NCBI RefSeq assembly: GCF_042679565.1
Contig: NZ_JBHTMY010000002.1
Span: forward strand, 744,001 to 808,000
Length of the DNA stretch: 64,000 nucleotides
Direction of reading: 5' to 3'
DNA from: Namhaeicola litoreus
GTDB lineage: Bacteria > Bacteroidota > Bacteroidia > Flavobacteriales > Flavobacteriaceae
Part shown: piece after piece, positions 25,861 to 33,410 of the stretch
Layout: each line of letters begins with the position of its first letter
Position numbering within the stretch: position 1 is the stretch's first letter
Made by a program: the position numbers and the translations under genes
The notes under the pieces: model-generated
Told to the model about the DNA's origin: nothing
The model's database searches: none
Seen by the model: only the letters and a program-made list of their open reading frames with translations

Positions 25861-28800
25861 ATGGATCACGTCAAAGAAATAGAATTAAAATTAATTCAGT
25901 TTATCAGAAAGTTTCATGTAAATGAGATCATCAAAGGTGTGATTTTATTTACTGCCTTAGGCTTATTGTATTTTCTTCTCACCCTTGTTTTAGAATATTA
26001 TTTGTGGCTTCAACCTCGCTTTAGATCTATTTTGTTTTGGAGTTTTATTGTGGTAGAGCTTATTTTACTCACATACTATGTGCTCATTCCACTTTTTAAA
26101 TTATTTGGTTTTAGAAATGGAATATCCAAAGAAGAGGCATCGAGTATTATTGGTAAACATTTTGATGAAATAGATGATAAGTTATTGAATATTATTCAGT
26201 TAAAGAATCAGGAACCTACAGAGTTGGTTCTTGCCAGTATTGAACAAAAAGCATTGCAACTTAAACCATTTACTTTTAAAAATGCCATAAATTTTGCCTC
26301 AAATAAGGTATACTTAAAATTTTTAGGTGTCCCGGTTTTGGTTTTCTTTATAGCTAACTTAATTGGAGAAAAACAATTATTTTCTAGTAGTTTAAATAGA
26401 GTAGTTCATTACAACAAAGCGTATGAACCCCCAGCTCCCTTTTACTTTGAACTGAAGGATACTAAATTAGAAGTAATTCAGGGAAATGACCTAAAAGTGT
26501 TGATTCAACCCATCGGTGACCTAATACCCAATCAGCTGACAATAAGCTTTGAAGGTCAATCTTCTCTCATGAAAAATGAGGGAACATCGTTTTCATATTT
26601 ATTTGAGAATATAGACCATTCATTTTCCTTTTATACCGAAGCAAATGGCGTAAAATCGGAAAATTTTGAAATTACTTTGATTGAAGCACCTAGTATTATT
26701 GATTTTTCTTTAGAATTAGTTTTTCCGGATTATTTAAAAAGGTCGATTGAGCAAATTAATAATACCGGAAACATTACTGTACCGGAGGGTACAAATGTTA
26801 TTTGGAAAATTAGAACTAAATCAACGGATGAAATTACGTTTAAATCAGATGTCGAAACTGAGTTTGACAAGGTTAAACCAAATTATTTCGAATTTAAAAG
26901 AATTATTAGGAATGATTTAAAGTATCAAGTGTTTTCTTCAAATAAAAATTTGAAAGCTTACGAAAAATTGAGTTTCGAAATCGATGTTGTTAAAGATGAG
27001 TTCCCTGTGATTGAGGTGAAATCGGATATTGATTCAATCAGTAGAGGTGATGCACATTTTTTAGGATTAATAACGGATGATTACGGAATTTCGACTTTGG
27101 AATTTTGGTATAAAAGGTTAAATGATTCCATTTATACAAAACGGAATTTAACAATTCGATCCGATGTTTTAATTGAGTTTTTCCATTCTTTTCCAGAAGA
27201 TATAGTTTTAGAACCCAAAGAGAATTATGAGTTGTTTTTTGTGGCCTATGACAATGATGGCGTAAATGGTAAAAAACTATCGCGATCAAATATTTTTTAT
27301 TATCGTCAAAAATCAGAAGAAGAAGTACAGCGAGAATTGTATAAAGAGCAGCAGGGAAATATTGATTTATTTAAGTCAAATAATGAACGAATAAAAGATC
27401 TTAACGATGACTTAAATAACCTGAATAAATCTTTGCAATCTGAAGAGGGTTTAAACTGGAATAAAGAAAAGGAATTGGAAAAATATTTAGAAAAACAGAC
27501 CAAACAACAAGAACTATTGAATAAAAATGCCGATCAACTAAAAAAGGATTTAGATGGAATCAAGGAGAATGGTTTTTTGGAGGATGAAAAGGAAGAAATC
27601 AAAAAGAGATTGGAAGAAGTAAGTGAGTCAGAAAAAAAGAGAAAACTATTAGAAGATCTTAAAAAATTGGCTGAGAAACTAAATAAGGAAGGATTGTTAG
27701 ATCAGATGGATAAATTAAACAAATTGAATGAACAACAAGAAAAATCTTTAGAGAGAATTCTTGAGATGACAAAACAGTTCTATGTAGATCGGAAGATGGA
27801 TCAAATTCAAAAGTCCTTGGATAATTTGGAAAAGGAACAAGGCGATTTGCTTAATAATGGCCAAGATTATGAAAAGCAAAAAGAGATAAACGAGAAATTT
27901 GAGGAGATTAAAAAGGAAACGGAAAGTTTAAAAGACCAAAATAATGAATTAAAGAATCCTCGGAATATACCCATTGAAGAAAAGGAAATGAATGAAATTT
28001 CTGAGGATTTAAAGAATGCCTTGGATAAATTGGAGAATAATTCTGGGGCTGCGAAAGAGAATCAAAAGAAGGCCCAAAGAAAAATGAAGGAGATATCTGA
28101 AAAGATGAAAGCAGGTATGGATGGTATGCAAATGGAGCGGATCGAGGAGAACATTGAAGATTTGGAACGAATTCTAAATAATTTGCTTATATTTTCTTAT
28201 GATCAAGAGGACCTAATGAATGGATTTAAATCTAGTGAAGCTTTGCGTTCTGACTTTCCTGAAAAAATAAAAAAACAATATGTACTCAAAGAAAATTTTG
28301 AACATATTGATGATAGTTTGTATGCACTGTCGTTGAGGGTAGTGCAGATTAGCTCAAAAATTCAAGAAAATCTATCTGAGGCGCATTACAATTTGGATAA
28401 GTCGCTTGAAAATTTGGCCGAGAATAGAATAAATCAAGGCATTTCGAATCAACAATATACCATGACTGCAGCAAATGATTTAGCTGATTTACTGAGCAAT
28501 GTTTTAGATAACTTGCAACAACAAAGTCAATCGCAGGGTTCTGGTAAAAGCAAAAGTGGGGAGTCCATAAGTTTGCCTGACATTATTAAAAAGCAGGAAG
28601 AGTTATTGAATCGTATGAATAATAATATGCCGACTAAGGATGGAAATGGAGAGAATGAATCTGAAAGTTTAAGTGGTGAACAATTTGAAATTTATAGGGA
28701 GCAGGTAAAATTGAGGAGACAATTAGAAAAGATCTTAAAAGAGAAAGGTTTGAATCAAAATAGTTATAATAAGACGAAGTCTGATATGGATAAATTAGAA

Positions 28801-29085
28801 GATTTATTATTGAATAAGGGTTTAAATAATGAGGCTAAAAGACAAATGGAAATATTAAAATATGAGTTGTTAAAATTGGAATCTGCGGCAGCCAAACAGG
28901 GTGAAGAAAATAATAGGGAGTCAACTGAAAACGAAACATTATTTAATAACGGGAAGGAGGGTTCTATGATTGAATTCAAGAAATTTAATATCACTGAAGA
29001 ATTCTTAATGAGAAGAAACTTACCTTTGCAACCTTTTTATCAAGAAAAAGTAAATAATTATTTTAATAATGTGAAAAATGATTAG
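25861..29085 (+). CDS. DUF4175-type large membrane protein with long coiled coil
   Basis: The protein has 1074 residues. Two hydrophobic helices (about 22-45 and 57-80) and a third near 150-165 anchor it in the inner membrane. Residues 180-485 form a beta-rich region and residues 490-950 are charged coiled coil rich in Lys, Glu, Asn and Leu. Near 880 there is a Gln/Ser-rich linker. The layout fits the DUF4175 family of Bacteroidetes, sometimes labelled ATPase without a visible Walker motif; none is present here. It overlaps ybeY by 8 bp, so the two are coupled. The ATG at 25861 is preferred over a TTG two codons upstream. Confidence 0.72.
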   Translation: MDHVKEIELKLIQFIRKFHVNEIIKGVILFTALGLLYFLLTLVLEYYLWLQPRFRSILFWSFIVVELILLTYYVLIPLFKLFGFRNGISKEEASSIIGKHFDEIDDKLLNIIQLKNQEPTELVLASIEQKALQLKPFTFKNAINFASNKVYLKFLGVPVLVFFIANLIGEKQLFSSSLNRVVHYNKAYEPPAPFYFELKDTKLEVIQGNDLKVLIQPIGDLIPNQLTISFEGQSSLMKNEGTSFSYLFENIDHSFSFYTEANGVKSENFEITLIEAPSIIDFSLELVFPDYLKRSIEQINNTGNITVPEGTNVIWKIRTKSTDEITFKSDVETEFDKVKPNYFEFKRIIRNDLKYQVFSSNKNLKAYEKLSFEIDVVKDEFPVIEVKSDIDSISRGDAHFLGLITDDYGISTLEFWYKRLNDSIYTKRNLTIRSDVLIEFFHSFPEDIVLEPKENYELFFVAYDNDGVNGKKLSRSNIFYYRQKSEEEVQRELYKEQQGNIDLFKSNNERIKDLNDDLNNLNKSLQSEEGLNWNKEKELEKYLEKQTKQQELLNKNADQLKKDLDGIKENGFLEDEKEEIKKRLEEVSESEKKRKLLEDLKKLAEKLNKEGLLDQMDKLNKLNEQQEKSLERILEMTKQFYVDRKMDQIQKSLDNLEKEQGDLLNNGQDYEKQKEINEKFEEIKKETESLKDQNNELKNPRNIPIEEKEMNEISEDLKNALDKLENNSGAAKENQKKAQRKMKEISEKMKAGMDGMQMERIEENIEDLERILNNLLIFSYDQEDLMNGFKSSEALRSDFPEKIKKQYVLKENFEHIDDSLYALSLRVVQISSKIQENLSEAHYNLDKSLENLAENRINQGISNQQYTMTAANDLADLLSNVLDNLQQQSQSQGSGKSKSGESISLPDIIKKQEELLNRMNNNMPTKDGNGENESESLSGEQFEIYREQVKLRRQLEKILKEKGLNQNSYNKTKSDMDKLEDLLLNKGLNNEAKRQMEILKYELLKLESAAAKQGEENNRESTENETLFNNGKEGSMIEFKKFNITEEFLMRRNLPLQPFYQEKVNNYFNNVKND

Positions 29086-29491
29086 ATTTTTTGAAGAAGG
29101 GAACATTAGGTTAACGAATAAAAGATTGATTAAAAATTGGTTAACAAGTTGTGTTGAAAGTGAAGGGAAATATTTACAGGATATAAATTTTGTTTTCTGT
29201 AATGATGATGAATTGCTCGACAAGAATATTAAGTATCTGAAACACAATACATTAACTGATGTTATTACGTTTGATTATTCTGAAAATGATCTTATTTCGG
29301 GTGAAGTGTATATTTCTGTCGATAGAATACAGGAAAATGCATCATTATTAAATGTAAAGTTTAGTGATGAATTGAATAGGGTCATGATACATGGAGTATT
29401 ACATCTGCTTGGATATACGGATAAAACAAAGCTTGAGAAAGTGGAAATGCGAAAAAAGGAAGATGATTACCTTGCTTTAAGAAATTTTTGA
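29078..29491 (+). CDS. ybeY: rRNA maturation endoribonuclease YbeY
   Basis: The protein has 137 residues. The UPF0054 signature appears as HGVLHLLGYTD near residues 108-118: two His ligands in HxxxH and an Asp where most bacteria have the third His. LTDVITFDYSE and ISGEVYIS are the other conserved blocks. YbeY is a metal-dependent RNase for 16S rRNA 3'-end processing and ribosome quality control. It overlaps the DUF4175 gene by 8 bp and precedes mnmG, with a parS-like site in the 36-bp gap. Confidence 0.9.
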   Translation: MIRFFEEGNIRLTNKRLIKNWLTSCVESEGKYLQDINFVFCNDDELLDKNIKYLKHNTLTDVITFDYSENDLISGEVYISVDRIQENASLLNVKFSDELNRVMIHGVLHLLGYTDKTKLEKVEMRKKEDDYLALRNF

Positions 29492-29499
29492 AATGAAAT

Positions 29500-29515
29500 T
29501 GTTTCACGTGGAACA
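29500..29515. promoter_or_regulatory. parS-like ParB-binding site upstream of mnmG
   Basis: TGTTTCACGTGGAACA differs from the 16-bp parS consensus TGTTTCACGTGAAACA at one position. It lies in the ybeY-mnmG gap, 12 bp before the mnmG ATG. A second, perfect copy lies just after mnmG. Confidence 0.7.
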
Positions 29516-29527
29516 TAATTGAGTACT

Positions 29528-31405
29528 ATGCAATTGAATGGATTTATATATGATGTAATTGTAGTAGGAGGTGGTCATGCTGGAAGTGAGGCTGCTGCTG
29601 CTGCTGCAAATATGGGGGCAAGAACATTGTTGATTACAATGAATTTGCAGAATATTGCTCAGATGAGCTGTAATCCAGCCATGGGAGGAATCGCAAAAGG
29701 ACAAATAGTAAGAGAAATTGATGCCTTGGGTGGGTATAGTGGTATTATTACAGATAAGACGGCTATACAATTTAAAATGCTCAATAAATCAAAAGGACCT
29801 GCTATGTGGAGCCCAAGGGCTCAAAGTGATAGAATGAGATTTGCGGAAGCGTGGCGTCTACAATTGGAAAGTCTTCCTAACCTTGATATGTACCAGGAAT
29901 CTGTGAATGGTTTGCTCATCGAGAATGATCATATTGTTGGGGTGAGAACAACACTTGGATTAGAAATTAAGTCACGTACGGTAATTATTACAGCAGGTAC
30001 TTTTTTGAATGGCCAAATCCATATAGGTAATCAAACATTTGGAGGAGGTAGGGCAGGAGAAAATTCTTCAAAAGGCATTACGGAAGATCTTGTCAAATTT
30101 GGCTTTGAGGCTGGTAGAATGAAGACAGGCACACCACCTAGGGTAGATGGAAGGTCGTTGGACTATACTAAAATGATAGAGCAGCCGGGTGATGAAGTAC
30201 CTTATAAATTTTCTTATTTGCCATCTGTAAAGCCATTGACAAAGCAAAGATCTTGTTATATGACCTATACATCAGCATCTGTACATGAAGTTTTAAGAGA
30301 GGGGTTTGAGGATTCTCCTATGTTTTCTGGAAGAATTCAAGGTGTGGGCCCAAGATATTGTCCATCGATTGAGGATAAAATAGATCGATTTGCAAGTAAA
30401 GAAAGGCATCAAATATTTGTTGAACCTGAGGGTTGGGATACTTATGAAGTTTATGTAAATGGGTTTTCTACCAGTTTACCATACGAAGTTCAGTCCAAAG
30501 CATTAAAACTAATTGACGGCTTTGAAAATGTAAATATTTTAAGATTTGGCTATGCAATAGAATATGACTATTTCCCTCCAACTCAATTAAAACATACGTT
30601 AGAAACAAAGTTGATTGAGAATTTGTATTTCGCGGGCCAAATTAATGGTACCACTGGATATGAAGAGGCGGCAGCACAAGGTTTAATGGCGGGTATAAAT
30701 GCCGTATTAAAATTACAACAACGAGAATCTTTTGTTTTACAAAGAGATGAAGCTTATATAGGTGTTTTAATTGATGATTTAATTACCAAAGGAACCGAAG
30801 AGCCATACAGAATGTTTACTTCAAGGGCAGAATACCGTACACTTTTAAGGCAAGATAATGCGGATATTAGATTAACGCCAATGAGTTATAATATGGGATT
30901 AGCTTCAAAGGACAGATATGAAAGGGTTTTAAAAAAGCAGGAAAAAACGGATGTGCTAATTGACTTTTTGCAGCAGACAAGTATAAAACCTGAGGAAGTG
31001 AATGATCTATTAGTTCAGGTAGATTCTGCGCCTATTAACCAATCTATGAAAATGTATAAAGTCGCTGCACGGCCACAGTTAACATTTAAAGATGTTGAAA
31101 CCTTTCCGAATGTGAAGGAATTTATAGATTTAAATGAATTAGATGAAGAGGTGCTTGAGCAGGCTGAAATACATATTAAATATGCCGGCTATATTGAAAA
31201 GGAAAAGAACAATGCAGACAAATTGAATCGCTTAGAAAATATTAAAATACCCGATAATTTTGATTATCATAGAATAAAGTCCATGTCTTATGAGGCGCGT
31301 GAAAAGCTTTCTAAAATAAGACCGGTATCTATATCTCAAGCGGCAAGAATCTCAGGCGTATCACCAAGTGATATTTCTATTCTGTTGGTTTATATGGGGC
31401 GTTAA
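29528..31405 (+). CDS. mnmG: tRNA uridine 5-carboxymethylaminomethyl modification enzyme MnmG (GidA)
   Basis: The protein has 625 residues, the standard length. An N-terminal FAD-binding motif (VIVVGGGHAGSEAAAAAANM) is followed by CNPAMGGIAKGQ, GTFLNG, GRAGE and TGTPPR blocks, with the C-terminal helical domain ending SPSDISILLVYM. With MnmE it installs cmnm5 or nm5 groups at wobble U34 of certain tRNAs. mnmE is not in this window. The ATG at 29528 is preferred over an in-frame TTG three codons upstream. parS-like sites lie 12 bp before the start and 8 bp after the stop. A run of GCTGCTGCT near 29591 simply encodes Ala repeats. Confidence 0.97.
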   Translation: MQLNGFIYDVIVVGGGHAGSEAAAAAANMGARTLLITMNLQNIAQMSCNPAMGGIAKGQIVREIDALGGYSGIITDKTAIQFKMLNKSKGPAMWSPRAQSDRMRFAEAWRLQLESLPNLDMYQESVNGLLIENDHIVGVRTTLGLEIKSRTVIITAGTFLNGQIHIGNQTFGGGRAGENSSKGITEDLVKFGFEAGRMKTGTPPRVDGRSLDYTKMIEQPGDEVPYKFSYLPSVKPLTKQRSCYMTYTSASVHEVLREGFEDSPMFSGRIQGVGPRYCPSIEDKIDRFASKERHQIFVEPEGWDTYEVYVNGFSTSLPYEVQSKALKLIDGFENVNILRFGYAIEYDYFPPTQLKHTLETKLIENLYFAGQINGTTGYEEAAAQGLMAGINAVLKLQQRESFVLQRDEAYIGVLIDDLITKGTEEPYRMFTSRAEYRTLLRQDNADIRLTPMSYNMGLASKDRYERVLKKQEKTDVLIDFLQQTSIKPEEVNDLLVQVDSAPINQSMKMYKVAARPQLTFKDVETFPNVKEFIDLNELDEEVLEQAEIHIKYAGYIEKEKNNADKLNRLENIKIPDNFDYHRIKSMSYEAREKLSKIRPVSISQAARISGVSPSDISILLVYMGR

Positions 31406-31413
31406 GTTCAAAA

Positions 31414-31429
31414 TGTTTCACGTGAAACA
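31414..31429. promoter_or_regulatory. Perfect parS site downstream of mnmG
   Basis: TGTTTCACGTGAAACA equals the parS consensus and is part of an 18-bp perfect palindrome (31413-31430). It lies 8 bp after the mnmG stop and 26 bp before the next gene. Confidence 0.8.
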
Positions 31430-31455
31430 TTAATCCAATAAGCATATTATTGTCT

Positions 31456-32367
31456 ATGAAAAACGAAAATGTACAATCATTCTTGAGTAATCAAAAATTA
31501 GAATTGTTTTTAAAGAGTAAAGATTATTCTGTTTCTCAGGAATCATTTTCTTTAATGCTTGACCCAAGTTCAGATTTACTCATTACATATCCACAACCCG
31601 ATGAGGTTGATTTACCAAAATACTACCAAAGCGATGCTTATATTTCGCATACGGACGGTAGTCGAGGTTTCTTAGAAAAGGCTTACCAATTTGTTAAAAA
31701 AATAACCATTCGCAATAAAGTTAAATTGATTAGCCCATGGATGGAGGAGTCTTCATATGTCTTAGATCTAGGTTGTGGAACAGGAGATTTTTTAAAAGCA
31801 TGTGCAGAAAATAATTGGAAGGTTGTGGGCGTAGAGCCAAACAACATTGCAAGAAATTTAGCAGAAAAAAAAATAGACCTTCAAAAGGGTAAAGTAATTT
31901 ATAAGTCCTTAGAAAAATTAAATGAGGATGTAGCTAAAGAATTAAATCAAAAATTTTCAATTATTACGCTTTGGCATGTTTTAGAACATGTTCCAGACCC
32001 TTTGTTATACTTAAGCACGTTAAAGGATCTGCTAGAACCTAATGGTAGAATAATTTTAGCTTTGCCAAATTTTAATAGTCACGATGCCCAGCATTATCAA
32101 AAATTTTGGGCGGCCTATGATTTGCCGAGACACCTTTGGCATTTTTCAAAAAAGGCAGTTTCGAGTTTGGCAAATGCAGTCGGCATGGAAACTGAAAAAA
32201 TTTTACCGATGCCATTTGATGCATTTTATGTGAGTTTATTGTCAGAGAAATATGCCTATGGACAAACCAATTATCTTTCCGCTTTGTATAGAGGGTTAAA
32301 ATCTAATAGCATGGCAAAATCGTCTGGAGAGTATTCTTCCCTTATATACATCCTTAAAAACAATTAA
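31456..32367 (+). CDS. Class I SAM-dependent methyltransferase
   Basis: The protein has 303 residues. A Rossmann-type methyltransferase core has motif I VLDLGCGTGDFL near 97-108, a post-I VVGVEPN and a motif IV region ITLWHVLEHVPDP near 172-184. The first 60 residues resemble the N-terminal region of SAM-dependent methyltransferases that act on small molecules or lipids, but the acceptor cannot be inferred. The C-terminus is a helical region ending SSLIYILKNN. The ATG at 31456 is two codons after an in-frame TTG. It follows mnmG in the same direction, with the perfect parS site between. Confidence 0.82.
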   Translation: MKNENVQSFLSNQKLELFLKSKDYSVSQESFSLMLDPSSDLLITYPQPDEVDLPKYYQSDAYISHTDGSRGFLEKAYQFVKKITIRNKVKLISPWMEESSYVLDLGCGTGDFLKACAENNWKVVGVEPNNIARNLAEKKIDLQKGKVIYKSLEKLNEDVAKELNQKFSIITLWHVLEHVPDPLLYLSTLKDLLEPNGRIILALPNFNSHDAQHYQKFWAAYDLPRHLWHFSKKAVSSLANAVGMETEKILPMPFDAFYVSLLSEKYAYGQTNYLSALYRGLKSNSMAKSSGEYSSLIYILKNN

Positions 32368-32552
32368 AATGCATTTTAAAACGATTTAAGAGTGCTTTTG
32401 GTTTAAAACGATTGTTGGGCTAGATCTCTAAAAACAAATCGCCTAAGCGCCTTTAAATAAGTCAGAGATTATAGGTAAATCTTATTGCAATAAATGTTTC
32501 ATAAGTATTTCTTATAATGCACTTTTGAGTAAAAATCAAAATTTCTAACTAA

Positions 32553-32585
32553 TTGTGTTTTGCGTAATTCAATTTTTTACATTTG
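32553..32585 (+). promoter_or_regulatory. Promoter of the Skp-like lipoprotein gene
   Basis: A TTG at 32553-32555 is followed after 22 bp by TACATTTG at 32578-32585, matching the Bacteroidetes -33/-7 pattern. The ATG at 32610 is 24 bp downstream. Confidence 0.55.
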
Positions 32586-32609
32586 CGGACTAAACTTAAA
32601 TTATTTATA

Positions 32610-33185
32610 ATGAAAAAATTATTGGGTGTTTTAATGTTATTGGTTTTTTTCACTTCTTGTAACCAACAGAAAATAGCGTATGTAGATTTTGAAAAGATCG
32701 TGAAGGAATACAATGGGTCAATAGAAGCCGAAAAGGAAATGCAAGCTGAATCTGACCAACTCTCTGCAGGGCTTGATCAAATGGCTAGTGAGTTTCAGGC
32801 AAATGTGCAAAACTATCAGCAAAAAATGCAAGGACTATCTGCTACAGCAAAAGCTGAGCAAGAGCAAGTTCTAATGCAACAGCAACAGCGTTTGCAACAA
32901 CAACAACAAATGGCTCAACAGCAGCTGCAAACAAAAGGGCAAGAAAAGATGGATAAAATTAATGATGAGATTGAAGCCTATATCAAAGAATATGCACTAA
33001 AGAATGGTTATAGTTTTATCTTGGGAACTTCAGACATGACGAATACAGTTTTATTCGGAGATGAAAAACTTGATTTGACAGAAGTAGTCATTGAGAATTT
33101 AAATAAACTATCCGAAGTTTCTGAAACCCCAGTAGAGGAGGCGGTGGAAGAAATGAGCGAAGAAGAACCAGCTTCTAACAACTAA
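32610..33185 (+). CDS. OmpH/Skp-family periplasmic chaperone-like lipoprotein
   Basis: The protein has 191 residues. The signal peptide ends at lipobox FFTSC (C17), so this Skp-like protein is lipidated rather than soluble. KIAYVDFEKIVKEYNG is the family's N-terminal strand; residues 50-120 are a Gln-rich coiled coil (the Skp tentacle) and NGYSFILGTSD closes the body. Skp holds unfolded outer-membrane proteins in the periplasm. The acidic tail (EEMSEEEPASNN) is unusual. It has its own promoter and a strong terminator just downstream, so it is a single-gene unit. Confidence 0.85.
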   Translation: MKKLLGVLMLLVFFTSCNQQKIAYVDFEKIVKEYNGSIEAEKEMQAESDQLSAGLDQMASEFQANVQNYQQKMQGLSATAKAEQEQVLMQQQQRLQQQQQMAQQQLQTKGQEKMDKINDEIEAYIKEYALKNGYSFILGTSDMTNTVLFGDEKLDLTEVVIENLNKLSEVSETPVEEAVEEMSEEEPASNN

Positions 33186-33237
33186 ATAACTGAAAAACAA
33201 ATGTTTATGAATTGATATTTTGTTTTTTCACAATTCG

Positions 33238-33264
33238 AGCCGGACAATTTGTCCGGCTTTTTTG
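33238..33264 (+). terminator. Intrinsic terminator after the Skp-like gene
   Basis: AGCCGGACA pairs perfectly with TGTCCGGCT across an ATT loop, followed by a T-run. The GC-rich stem stands out in AT-rich DNA and ends the monocistronic ompH-like unit. Confidence 0.9.
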
Positions 33265-33410
33265 TTTTTTGGAATTAATTATTCATCTGTATACTTATTC
33301 TTTAAAATCAACGTTATTAACATACTGTTGATTACTTTTTTTCTCCCCTGTTTTGTTTTAATTGATAGTCTGTAAAATTTATTAAAGGGATTTAAAGTAT
33401 TAATATAGAA

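Noticed and set aside
29590..29606. GCTGCT trinucleotide run near the start of mnmG
   Set aside because: It encodes the conserved Ala-rich helix after the FAD motif, not a regulatory repeat.
32870..32930. CAA/CAG-rich run in the Skp-like gene
   Set aside because: It encodes the Gln-rich coiled coil expected of this family; not a mobile or structural DNA repeat.
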